DNA from: Acidobacteriaceae bacterium | GTDB taxonomy: Bacteria > Acidobacteriota > Terriglobia > Bryobacterales > Bryobacteraceae | NCBI GenBank assembly: GCA_019246575.1 | Contig: JAFAQG010000253.1 | Location: 1 to 5,526, forward strand | Reading direction: 5' to 3' | Length of the DNA stretch: 5,526 nucleotides | Shown: piece by piece, positions 1-5,526 of the stretch | How the letters are laid out: each line of letters starts with the position of its first letter | How positions within the stretch are numbered: position 1 is the stretch's first letter | The notes under the pieces: model-generated | What the model saw: only the letters and a program-made list of their open reading frames with translations | What the model was told of the DNA's origin: nothing | Databases searched by the model: none | Position numbers and translations under genes: made by a program

Positions 1-1
1 T

Positions 2-601
2 TACCGGGGCCCGGGGCGCCGTCGAACGATAGCACTGACGTTCGATGACGGGCCGAGCGAGGCCACTTTGCCGCTGTTGGAGTACTTGGCCAAAGAAGGC
101 GTGTGGGCAACATTTTTCATGTGCGGCATGAATGTTCGACGGCTGCCTGCAGTGGCGGGCGAAGTAGTGGCTTCGGGACACCAGGTTGGAAACCACACCT
201 ACTCGCATCCCAAGCTTACTTTCAAGTCGAGGCAGTTTATCGATGACGAGTTTAGCCGGGCGCAACGAATCATTTCCGTCGAGACAGGCATTACGCCGAT
301 GTTCTTGCGTCCGCCGTACGGCCTACGCTGGGCGGGGATGCGACACGTGCAGCAGAAGCTCGCGCTTTTGGGTGTCATGTGGACGGTTATGGGGAACGAT
401 TGGAAATGGCCTTCCAAGCGTGTAGCAGAGCACGTTCTTCGCTACGCATCGCCGGGCGGCATCGTTTGCCTGCACGATGGCCGCGGAGTACAAGTGAATC
501 CTGACGTGAGTGGAACCGTCGCCGCAGTCCGCCAGATCGTGCCAGTCCTGAAAGATAAGGGTTACAAGTTCGAGGTAGTCAGCGATTTACTGCAATACTG
601 A
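2..601 (+). CDS. Polysaccharide deacetylase (NodB homology domain), 5'-truncated by window edge
   Basis: This is a carbohydrate esterase family 4-type enzyme, predicted to remove N- or O-acetyl groups from a polysaccharide such as peptidoglycan, chitin-like oligomers or an exopolysaccharide. The frame is open from base 2, and 199 residues are visible before the TGA. All NodB motifs are readable in the visible fragment: TFDDGPS at residues 13-19 (catalytic base and metal-binding Asp), HTYSHP at 65-70 (metal-binding His65 and His69), RPPYG at 103-107, a W-rich stretch with NDW near 132-134, and LHDG at 157-160 (catalytic His). The metal and catalytic residues therefore look intact. The first motif lies upstream of the TTG at base 68, so that codon is not the start; the true start and any signal peptide or membrane anchor are outside the window. 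The gene converges on the VWFA-related gene with a 9-bp gap, which leaves no room for a separate terminator. The family is clear, but the substrate cannot be told from the sequence. Confidence 0.93.
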   Translation, partial: YRGPGRRRTIALTFDDGPSEATLPLLEYLAKEGVWATFFMCGMNVRRLPAVAGEVVASGHQVGNHTYSHPKLTFKSRQFIDDEFSRAQRIISVETGITPMFLRPPYGLRWAGMRHVQQKLALLGVMWTVMGNDWKWPSKRVAEHVLRYASPGGIVCLHDGRGVQVNPDVSGTVAAVRQIVPVLKDKGYKFEVVSDLLQY

Positions 602-610
602 GCTTTATCT

Positions 611-1813
611 CTATTGTTGACCGCCGCCCCACCAATAACCGGGTCGCGTTCGGACTCTCAGACCTGGCCGGTCCACAACCACTTTGATATTGTGGAAGCC
701 CGGCTCCTCCTTGTTGTTCGGATTGTAGCTCAGCAGATATTGACTGTTGAGATCCTTTCCGATATCGGCAATAGCGTCTTCGAGCCCCCGCTGGTTTGAG
801 AAGCTGTACAGATTCCCGCCTGTGAAATACGTAAACGCCTCGGCGGGTGTTTTCTTGAAAAGATCGCGGATGCCGCGATAGATAGGCGGGAGCGTATTGA
901 GCGCATTTCCATTCTCTTGCTGGACGACCTGTGTTTCTGTGCGCGTCTGCCCGGTAACGGTCGGGAGCGCCTCCGGAGGTACTCGACCGTTCTGGGGCCC
1001 CGGATAATCCGGTTTCTTCAGCAGAGCAGTTTTCACTCGCGATATATCGACGCAATACACAATCACGTTATCGAACTGCATGTCTCGCACCGTCTCCTGG
1101 AGCTTCGACTCGCTGCCTTTGTCGATATTGCGGCTCATGAGAATGATGACGCGGCGGCGCGCATTGTTCGGATCGTGGCGTTTCAGCAGATGGTCGGCTT
1201 CGCCGACGGCATCCACCAAGCGCGCGCTGCTCGAGCCGGCGGTGATCTTTTGCATCGCATCGTCCAGCTTGTCCGGTTCCCGGGTAAAGTCCTGGATGAG
1301 CTGCATGCGGTGATCGAACGCCAAAATTGCGACGTCACCATCTTGCCCTGTAACCAAGCCGTGTAACAGCAGCCCCGATTTTCGGATGACCGGCAGCAGC
1401 GGGTCTACCTCGGCATTGGCTTGAACGGCCAGCACGAGTGAGAGCGGCTGCTCCGTCAGCTCGCTCGTGATCTTTTGAGGCTTGTCGTTGTCAAGGACTG
1501 CGAAGTCTCTTGCCGTAAGGCCATTAACATATCCGTGCCCGTCGGGATCGAACACTGTGGTCGGCACGAGGATGTTTGTGACAGGGACTCTTACCGTGTA
1601 ATTGTCAGCGGCGGTTGCCGGAACCGCTACATTCTGGTTCTGGCTGGAAGACGGCGTGGATTGATTCGGCGCGGACTTTGCCGGCGCCGGCCCTAGCTGG
1701 CCCGGCTGCGGCGGAGGGCTCGGCGGAAGCTCGCCCGGAGGTAAATGCTGTGCGTATGCCGCCACGCTGCTAATCGCTAATGCAAGTAGAACTGCGCTGC
1801 TGCACCGCCTCAT
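611..1813 (-). CDS. Secreted acidobacterial VWFA-related protein with degenerate MIDAS
   Basis: The 400-residue product starts at ATG 1813 with a Sec-type signal peptide: MRR, then a hydrophobic stretch to about residue 18, then a likely signal peptidase I site AYA|Q at 19-22. A Pro/Ser/Gln-rich low-complexity linker follows at about 23-62. Residues about 72-120 match the usual N-terminal part of the acidobacterial VWFA-related family (TIGR03436 type), with LTARDFAVLDNDKPQKI at 99-115. A von Willebrand A-like Rossmann domain follows at about 124-260. The C-terminal block SQYLLSYNPNN at 357-367 and the RTRPGYWW end are also typical of the family. The expected DxSxS metal site after the first strand reads QANAE at 131-135, so metal-dependent adhesion binding is probably lost. 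The family is large in Acidobacteriota and its role is unknown; an extracytoplasmic protein-interaction role is an inference. The gene lies 53 bp downstream of mogA on the same strand, so read-through is possible. I see no clear promoter or strong Shine-Dalgarno in that gap. Confidence 0.88.
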   Translation of the reverse strand: MRRCSSAVLLALAISSVAAYAQHLPPGELPPSPPPQPGQLGPAPAKSAPNQSTPSSSQNQNVAVPATAADNYTVRVPVTNILVPTTVFDPDGHGYVNGLTARDFAVLDNDKPQKITSELTEQPLSLVLAVQANAEVDPLLPVIRKSGLLLHGLVTGQDGDVAILAFDHRMQLIQDFTREPDKLDDAMQKITAGSSSARLVDAVGEADHLLKRHDPNNARRRVIILMSRNIDKGSESKLQETVRDMQFDNVIVYCVDISRVKTALLKKPDYPGPQNGRVPPEALPTVTGQTRTETQVVQQENGNALNTLPPIYRGIRDLFKKTPAEAFTYFTGGNLYSFSNQRGLEDAIADIGKDLNSQYLLSYNPNNKEEPGFHNIKVVVDRPGLRVRTRPGYWWGGGQQ

Positions 1814-1866
1814 GACGCTACAGATGTGCTGCCTTCGACGTGAGTTTCACCACCGATTTCAGTGTC

Positions 1867-2352
1867 TCATTTCGTGTGCTCCGTTCGGCCTTCAAGCAGA
1901 TCGACAACATGGGCAACCAGGTGCTCGATCGCTTGCAGCGAATGCAACGCGCCGCGGGGAGAGCCCGGCAGGTTCACAATTAGGGCCGCTTTCCGCGTGC
2001 CTGCGACCGCTCGGGACAAAACCGATAGCGGAGTCTGTTCTAGGCCCTTGGTCCGCATCAGCTCGGCCATTCCGGGAATCTCGCGATCAACAACAGCACG
2101 TGTCGCTTCCGGAGTGACGTCTCGCGCCGCCACACCGGTTCCGCCCGTGGTTAGGAGCAATGAAGCCTGCCCGTTGTCGGCCCAACTTTCAAGCCTGTCA
2201 CTTATTAAGCCTTGATCGTCTGGAACGGCTTTTTCGGCCGCTACTCTCCATCCCAGTTCTTCACACCGTTTTCGAATCGCAGGACCGGATGCATCCTGCC
2301 GTACGCCGGCGCTGACCGAATCGCTAACAGTGAGAATGGCGACCCTAATCAT
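1867..2352 (-). CDS. mogA: Molybdopterin adenylyltransferase (MogA/MoaB/Cnx1G family)
   Basis: The 161-residue protein belongs to the MoCF-fold family that adenylates molybdopterin (MPT + ATP giving MPT-AMP) before molybdate insertion by MoeA. The N-terminus [14 protein letters not shown] at 3-16 resembles Mog and the plant Cnx1 G domain. The nucleotide/pterin-binding signature [17 protein letters not shown] lies at 68-84, with the key Asp at 78. VPDD at 43-46 occupies the place of the other conserved acidic residue, and NLPGSP at 127-132 is the late family motif. The length fits a stand-alone enzyme. ATG 2352 overlaps the moaC stop by 4 bp (ATGA), and an AGGCGG stretch just upstream could serve as a ribosome binding site, which fixes the start and suggests translational coupling. 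The protein could be named MoaB instead; the two are hard to separate by eye, but the Cnx1G-like N-terminus and the moeA neighbour favour a working adenylyltransferase. Confidence 0.92.
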   Translation of the reverse strand: MIRVAILTVSDSVSAGVRQDASGPAIRKRCEELGWRVAAEKAVPDDQGLISDRLESWADNGQASLLLTTGGTGVAARDVTPEATRAVVDREIPGMAELMRTKGLEQTPLSVLSRAVAGTRKAALIVNLPGSPRGALHSLQAIEHLVAHVVDLLEGRTEHTK

Positions 2353-2828
2353 TTTGCCGCCTGCTTACGCCGGTACGTTCCCGATTTGCCGCCGGTTTTC
2401 TCGACGAGATGAACGTCGCGAATTTCGATTCCCTTGTCGAGCGCCTTTGTCATGTCATAAATCGTGAGCGCTGCAATCGACACTGCAACCATTGCTTCCA
2501 TCTCAACGCCTGTTCGGGCTGCTGTTGCCGTGGTTGCGAGTATGGCGATGCCGTCGGCCTTTGTTTCGAACTCAACGCCGACATGAGTTAAGGGCAGTTG
2601 ATGGCAGAGCGGAATGAGATCCGACGTTTTCTTTGCAGCGCTGATGGCCGCTATTCGCGCGACCTCCAGCGGGTTGCCTTTCTTGTTTTCTGGAAGCGCT
2701 TCGATGACATCGCGGGACATGACGACAAAAGCATGCGCGGTCGCGGTCCTTGGCGTCACCGGTTTTGACGACACGTCCACCATAGACACCTGCCCGGCGG
2801 AATCGAAATGCGACAGGGTCCGCTTCAT
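2349..2828 (-). CDS. moaC: Cyclic pyranopterin monophosphate synthase MoaC
   Basis: MoaC acts with the radical-SAM enzyme MoaA in the first step of molybdenum cofactor synthesis, turning the 3',8-cyclo-GTP intermediate into cyclic pyranopterin monophosphate. From ATG 2828 the product is 159 residues, close to the usual length of about 160. Diagnostic stretches are [16 protein letters not shown] at 16-31, [14 protein letters not shown] at 67-80, GVEMEA at 107-112, [10 protein letters not shown] at 121-130 and EKTGGKSG at 143-150. By alignment from memory to E. coli MoaC, the active-site set is complete: Lys50, His76, Glu109, Glu111, Asp125, Lys128 and Lys144. The frame stays open to 2867, but the ATG at 2828 overlaps the moeA TGA (ATGA) and gives the canonical N-terminus, so the longer start is rejected. 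The gene is the middle member of a moeA-moaC-mogA operon. Its partner gene moaA is not in the window. Confidence 0.96.
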   Translation of the reverse strand: MKRTLSHFDSAGQVSMVDVSSKPVTPRTATAHAFVVMSRDVIEALPENKKGNPLEVARIAAISAAKKTSDLIPLCHQLPLTHVGVEFETKADGIAILATTATAARTGVEMEAMVAVSIAALTIYDMTKALDKGIEIRDVHLVEKTGGKSGTYRRKQAAK

Positions 2829-4054
2829 AACTTCTGCATGACTCGGATGAGGTCGCCGCGTTCCCAACTCTCTCGATCATGATCTGCGACGAGAAATGCG
2901 TTCGCCTTCCCCAGCGCTGGAACATCGCTCGACCCCTGCCAACGTATGTGCCGCAGGTACTCGCCATCGGCGCTCAACCGCGCCGGAAGAAAGCGCGTCA
3001 GTCCGGACTTGTGGCGGAAGGGAGCTTCGAAGCGCGCGGACAGGAATGCAAGCAGCGGCTCCGTCTGGCCACCCAGAATCTCGAGCGCAGGCTGTGCAAA
3101 TAACCGAAATGTCACATAGCTGGATCCGGGATTTCCGGGCAGGCCGAACACTGGCTTGTTCGCCAGCGTCGCAAACGCCGTAGGTCCACCGGGTTGGATG
3201 CGCACACGTTCGAAATGGATATCTGCGGCGAGCTCACGCAGCGTTGGCTTCACCAAGTCGTAACGCCCCGCAGACACACCTCCGGAAATAAGCAGCATGT
3301 CATACTGCAGCCCCTTTTCGAGCAACGGACGGAGCGCCTCCTTTGTATCGCGCGCGACCGGCAGGATAGCCGGTTTTCCGCCGCATGCTGAAACGAGCGA
3401 AGCCAGCATGTAGGAATTAGAGTTTCGGACCTGATGCGAGGCGGGTTCGAGATCGATGTCGACAATCTCGTCGCCGGTGGCAAGGATTGCAAGTGCCGGT
3501 GGTGCGAATACTTGGACGGAAGTGTACCCGGCCATCGCGAGAGTCGCGATATGGCTGGCGTCGATGCGAGTTGACGGGGCAATCAGCACGTCACCCTCTT
3601 TTGCCTCCGCACCTCGTTCATTAATGAACTGGCCCGGCTCTGCGCGCTGATCGATGTTGACTGCTGGCCGACCATCGGCGCCCGCAACGCGGGTCACATG
3701 TTCCAGCATGACCACACCGTCGGCTTCGTCCGGAACGGGCGCGCCCGTCATGATCTCGAGCGCTTCTCCTTTTTGCAAGCCGGTCTGCAATACCTGGCCC
3801 GCACGCGTCTCCCCGCGAATCTTCAGGGTTCCTGGGACGTCCCATGACATGATCGCAAAGCCATCGCGAAGGGAACGGCGGACGGCCGGATAATCGCGAT
3901 CGGCAATTACAGCCTGCGCAAGCATTCGACTATACGCGGCTTCGACCGAAACCGTTTCGACCCGGCGATGTATTGTGATTGAACGCACCGCATCGATGAC
4001 GATGCGGCGCGCTTCGTAGAATTCCAGGGCGGACCTTTCTACTGGGGTAGGCAC
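2825..4054 (-). CDS. moeA: Molybdopterin molybdenumtransferase MoeA
   Basis: MoeA inserts molybdate into adenylated molybdopterin to give active Mo-molybdopterin. The 409-residue length is typical. The N-terminal MoeA domain carries RSLRDGFA at 60-67 (Asp64) and IMTGAPVPDEADGVV at 101-115. The central MoCF-like domain carries LATGDEI at 191-197 (Glu196), RDTKEAL at 235-241 (Asp236) and SGGVSAGRYDLVKP at 257-270 (Asp266). IQPGGPTAF at 286-294 and GLPGNPGSS at 304-312 follow, and a C-terminal barrel-like domain spans about 335-409. Where E. coli MoeA has an Asp in the motif RGEDISAG, this protein reads RGAEAKEG with Glu150, a conservative change judged by eye. The start is GTG 4054: the family homology begins within a few residues of it, no earlier in-frame start is present, and the next Met is residue 44. 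No good Shine-Dalgarno precedes it. It is the first gene of the Moco operon and is divergent from the YkgJ gene across a palindromic 28-bp gap. Confidence 0.96.
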   Translation of the reverse strand: MPTPVERSALEFYEARRIVIDAVRSITIHRRVETVSVEAAYSRMLAQAVIADRDYPAVRRSLRDGFAIMSWDVPGTLKIRGETRAGQVLQTGLQKGEALEIMTGAPVPDEADGVVMLEHVTRVAGADGRPAVNIDQRAEPGQFINERGAEAKEGDVLIAPSTRIDASHIATLAMAGYTSVQVFAPPALAILATGDEIVDIDLEPASHQVRNSNSYMLASLVSACGGKPAILPVARDTKEALRPLLEKGLQYDMLLISGGVSAGRYDLVKPTLRELAADIHFERVRIQPGGPTAFATLANKPVFGLPGNPGSSYVTFRLFAQPALEILGGQTEPLLAFLSARFEAPFRHKSGLTRFLPARLSADGEYLRHIRWQGSSDVPALGKANAFLVADHDRESWERGDLIRVMQKL

Positions 4055-4055
4055 G

Positions 4056-4077
4056 TCTCGGATTGTACAATCCGTGA
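4056..4077. promoter_or_regulatory. Palindromic divergent promoter/operator candidate between moeA and the YkgJ gene
   Basis: Bases 4059-4074 read CGGATTGTACAATCCG, a perfect 16-bp palindrome. The symmetry continues to 4056-4077 with a single mismatched pair (4058/4075). Each strand contains a TACAAT hexamer, one mismatch from the consensus -10 TATAAT (plus strand 4066-4071, minus strand 4067-4062). Start sites about 7 bp downstream would fall near 4078 on the plus strand and near 4055 on the minus strand, that is, at or next to the start codons. I see no clear -35 box on either side. The element could be a symmetric bidirectional promoter, an operator for a dimeric repressor, or both; the sequence alone does not decide. 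Confidence 0.5.
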
Positions 4078-4082
4078 TAACG

Positions 4083-4502
4083 ATGCCCGCGCTTCGTTTC
4101 GAGTGTCAACCAGGATGCACGAAGTGCTGTCAGGTCCGCGGGTTCGTTTACCTGTCGGAAGACGATCTACAACGTGCAGCCGCTTATGTCGGCATGACGG
4201 CGCAGGCGTTTGAGGCGAAGTACGTCATTCGCTACCGGCAACTGCTACGGCTTCGCAAGCCGCGCCATGCCCAATGTCACTTTTTGAACGGGGAAGGCTG
4301 TTCGATACATCCGGCGAAGCCGACGCAATGCAGATTGTATCCGTTCTGGCCCGAGCTGGTCGAGAATCGCGCTGCGTGGAAGAAGGAAAGCCGGCTCTGC
4401 CCGGGTATCGGCAAGGGGAGTCTGATTCAGATTGGAAGCGCCTGCGATATTGCTAGCGGGATGAAGAGCGCGTACCCAACGATGTACGGCAACTCGAGGT
4501 AA
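4083..4502 (+). CDS. YkgJ-family cysteine-cluster protein (putative Zn/Fe-binding)
   Basis: The 139-residue protein belongs to the YkgJ/CxxCxxCC family, small cytoplasmic proteins thought to bind zinc or iron, with no settled biochemical role. The N-terminal cluster C-x3-C-x2-C-C is at Cys8, Cys12, Cys15 and Cys16. The second set is Cys65, Cys73 and Cys83 in the family context GCSIHPAKPTQCRLYPFWP (72-90), followed by Cys106 in LCPG. Cys121 is an additional cysteine. There is no signal peptide or membrane segment. I chose ATG 4083, which puts the first cysteine eight residues in as is usual. A GTG at 4074 in the same frame adds only three residues and lies inside the palindrome. No Shine-Dalgarno precedes either candidate, so the mRNA may be nearly leaderless. 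The gene is divergent from moeA and converges on the msrC-like gene with 3 bp between stop codons. Family assignment is firm; a link to molybdenum cofactor metabolism rests on position only. Confidence 0.88.
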   Translation: MPALRFECQPGCTKCCQVRGFVYLSEDDLQRAAAYVGMTAQAFEAKYVIRYRQLLRLRKPRHAQCHFLNGEGCSIHPAKPTQCRLYPFWPELVENRAAWKKESRLCPGIGKGSLIQIGSACDIASGMKSAYPTMYGNSR

Positions 4503-4505
4503 GTA

Positions 4506-5045
4506 TCAGCGAGATTGCCATTCAGCCGCGGCGGCGCTGAGATCGGGAAGATCGTCCGTGGCCTGAGATGCCACGAAAACCGACGCCACACTCTCGATGC
4601 CTTCGCAGTCGTCTTCGTCGAACCGGTTCAGGGACGAGCTGTCCAGGTCGAGTACGCCAAGAAGTTTGCCCCAGTTCAGGAGAGGCACGACGAGCTCCGA
4701 CTTCGAATTGGGATCGCAGACGATGTGACCGGGATATTTGCTTACATCCGGTACGATGACGCTCCTCTGTTGCGCCGCGGCCGTTCCACAGACTCCCTTA
4801 CCGAAAGGGATGCGGACGCACGCGGGTTTGCCCTGGAAGGGGCCGAGCACCAGTTCCTCGCCCTCGACCAAATAAAACCCTACCCAATTGACGTCAGGTA
4901 GCGAGTGAAACAATAACGCTGCCGTGTTTGCTGCGTTGGCGGCGAAGTTTTTCTCGCTTCCGAGAAGGTTGTGAAGCTGTCCGCAGATCTGCTGGTACAA
5001 CTCGGGCTTGGAGGTCGCCGAATCGAGCGGCGTGAGGGTGTGCAT
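4506..5045 (-). CDS. msrC: Free methionine-(R)-sulfoxide reductase (GAF domain, fRMsr)
   Basis: This cytoplasmic repair enzyme reduces free L-methionine-(R)-sulfoxide to methionine, normally with thioredoxin as donor. The 179-residue product is one GAF domain. Diagnostic stretches are VNWVGFYLV at 52-60, LVLGPFQGKPACVRIPFGKGVCG read as two blocks at 65-76 and 77-87, GHIVCDPNSKSELVVPL at 106-122 and LLGVLDLDSS at 128-137. The three redox cysteines of E. coli YebR/MsrC (Cys84, Cys94, Cys118) correspond to Cys76, Cys86 and Cys110 with identical spacing (10 and 24), so an active enzyme is expected. ATG 5045 gives about ten residues more than E. coli before the shared N-terminal helix. A purine-rich AAGGG lies 15 nt upstream of the ATG, somewhat far for a Shine-Dalgarno. 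The gene is downstream of the right-edge gene on the same strand, with a 76-bp gap that leaves room for its own promoter, though none is obvious. Confidence 0.92.
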   Translation of the reverse strand: MHTLTPLDSATSKPELYQQICGQLHNLLGSEKNFAANAANTAALLFHSLPDVNWVGFYLVEGEELVLGPFQGKPACVRIPFGKGVCGTAAAQQRSVIVPDVSKYPGHIVCDPNSKSELVVPLLNWGKLLGVLDLDSSSLNRFDEDDCEGIESVASVFVASQATDDLPDLSAAAAEWQSR

Positions 5046-5121
5046 CGCGAGGTACTTTGTCCCTTACAAGTAGTGCGCGCTTGCTCTCAGGAATCTCCTG
5101 TTTCTATGTTATGCGGGAAAG

Positions 5122-5526
5122 TTACTGGAAGACGTAGCCAGGCTTCAATTCGCAGCTATAGAGCTTCGATTGATCGGTATCGACCTTCAGCGTGCACGTG
5201 GCCCAGGACAACGCGAGGTCGGGACCGAGCGGGAACACGATGTCCTGGCTGTTGAGCTCAGCCTCAATGCTTGGTCCTGCTGCTGTGCCCGGAAGAGTGA
5301 AGTTCATGCCCCGCCCAAACTTGACCGGGAACGACTGACGAATCATATCTTGCACCGTCGTATGAACGATGTCGGCTTCGACAAGGAAGGTGGTTGTATC
5401 GGACCAACCGAGTGCGGAAGCGTGCAGGACGCGGTTCGCGTCCGTGAGATTGGACTCAATTCTGGTAAACGGACACGGGCCCGCAATGCAGGAAACGCGT
5501 GCGTCGCGAATCTCATTTCCTTGTCC
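5122..5526 (-). CDS. C-terminal part of an uncharacterised, probably exported acidobacterial protein; 5' end outside the window
   Basis: The minus-strand frame is open from the window edge to TAA at 5122-5124, giving 134 visible residues with no credible start inside. A GTG at 5355 is in frame, but the same protein-like reading continues upstream of it, so it is not the start. Visible landmarks in the fragment are VSCIAGPCPF at 11-20, LGWSDTTTFLVEAD at 39-52, IRQSFPVKFGRGMNFTLPG at 62-80, IVFPLGPDLALSWATC at 96-111 and LYSCELKPGYVF at 123-133. Four cysteines (13, 18, 111, 125) could form two disulfides, which suits an extracytoplasmic location. The segment has beta-rich alternation and no membrane helix. 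It recalls C-terminal regions of acidobacterial proteins labelled carboxypeptidase regulatory-like, but that is a recollection and not a domain I can demonstrate. Function is unknown. It lies upstream of the fRMsr gene on the same strand. Confidence 0.75.
   Translation of the reverse strand, partial: GQGNEIRDARVSCIAGPCPFTRIESNLTDANRVLHASALGWSDTTTFLVEADIVHTTVQDMIRQSFPVKFGRGMNFTLPGTAAGPSIEAELNSQDIVFPLGPDLALSWATCTLKVDTDQSKLYSCELKPGYVFQ

Noticed and set aside
68..601. Deacetylase gene starting at TTG 68
   Set aside because: The essential TFDDGPS motif is encoded upstream of this codon in the same frame, so the gene begins outside the window.
917..1366. Plus-strand open frame of 149 codons opposite the VWFA-related gene
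   Set aside because: It lies wholly antisense to a gene with a signal peptide and clear family motifs. Its translation has no recognisable domain and reads like a complement of the real gene.
1680..1691. GCCGGCGCCGGC 12-bp palindrome
   Set aside because: It falls within the Pro/Ala-rich coding linker of the VWFA-related gene, where GC-rich codons readily create such symmetry by chance.
1812..2117. Plus-strand open frame of 101 codons spanning the VWFA/mogA gap
   Set aside because: Most of it is antisense to mogA, with no ribosome binding site and no recognisable protein features.
2829..2867. Upstream start extending moaC by 13 residues
   Set aside because: The added residues lie inside moeA and match nothing in MoaC. 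ATG 2828 gives the normal length and the ATGA overlap.
4074..4082. GTG start for the YkgJ-family gene, three codons upstream of ATG 4083
   Set aside because: It sits on the last base of the palindrome, has no Shine-Dalgarno and adds only V-I-T. The ATG is preferred, but the GTG is not excluded.
5088..5100. CAGGAATCTCCTG hairpin followed on the plus strand by a T-rich run
   Set aside because: The stem is only 5 bp, and no plus-strand gene ends nearby. On the minus strand, where the right-edge gene does end just upstream, it lacks a T tract, so it is not supported as a terminator.

Overview
The window looks like chromosomal sequence from a member of the Acidobacteriota, probably a Terriglobia/Koribacter-type soil lineage. 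The main evidence is a secreted protein of the acidobacterial VWFA-related family (the TIGR03436 type) and, at the right edge, the C-terminal part of an exported-looking protein of a kind I associate with acidobacterial genomes. The DNA is moderately GC-rich by eye, coding is dense and gaps are short (the longest is 76 bp). There is no RNA gene, insertion sequence, CRISPR array, phage gene or other sign of a mobile region. The lineage is an inference from protein families, not from a marker gene.

Layout, left to right. (1) Bases 2-601, plus strand: a polysaccharide deacetylase (NodB fold), cut at its 5' end by the window edge. (2) Bases 611-1813, minus strand: the secreted VWFA-related protein, convergent with the deacetylase across 9 bp. 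(3) Bases 1867-4054, minus strand: three molybdenum-cofactor genes in the order moeA-moaC-mogA, joined by two 4-bp ATGA stop/start overlaps. (4) Bases 4055-4082: a 28-bp divergent gap almost filled by a perfect 16-bp palindrome. (5) Bases 4083-4502, plus strand: a YkgJ-family cysteine-cluster protein. (6) Bases 4506-5045, minus strand: a GAF-domain free methionine-(R)-sulfoxide reductase, convergent with the YkgJ gene across 3 bp. (7) Bases 5122-5526, minus strand: the C-terminal 134 residues of an uncharacterised protein that runs off the right edge.

The three Moco proteins cover separate steps. MoaC works with MoaA to make cyclic pyranopterin monophosphate. MogA adenylates molybdopterin. 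MoeA inserts molybdate into the adenylated intermediate. moaA, moaD, moaE and mobA are not in the window and must lie elsewhere if the pathway is complete. The other genes have no obvious metabolic link to Moco. The YkgJ gene shares its control region with moeA and may be co-regulated with the operon.

I do not see a convincing undescribed system. The best leads are the symmetric divergent promoter/operator candidate with no Shine-Dalgarno on either side, the VWFA protein with a lost metal-binding motif, and the unassigned right-edge family.
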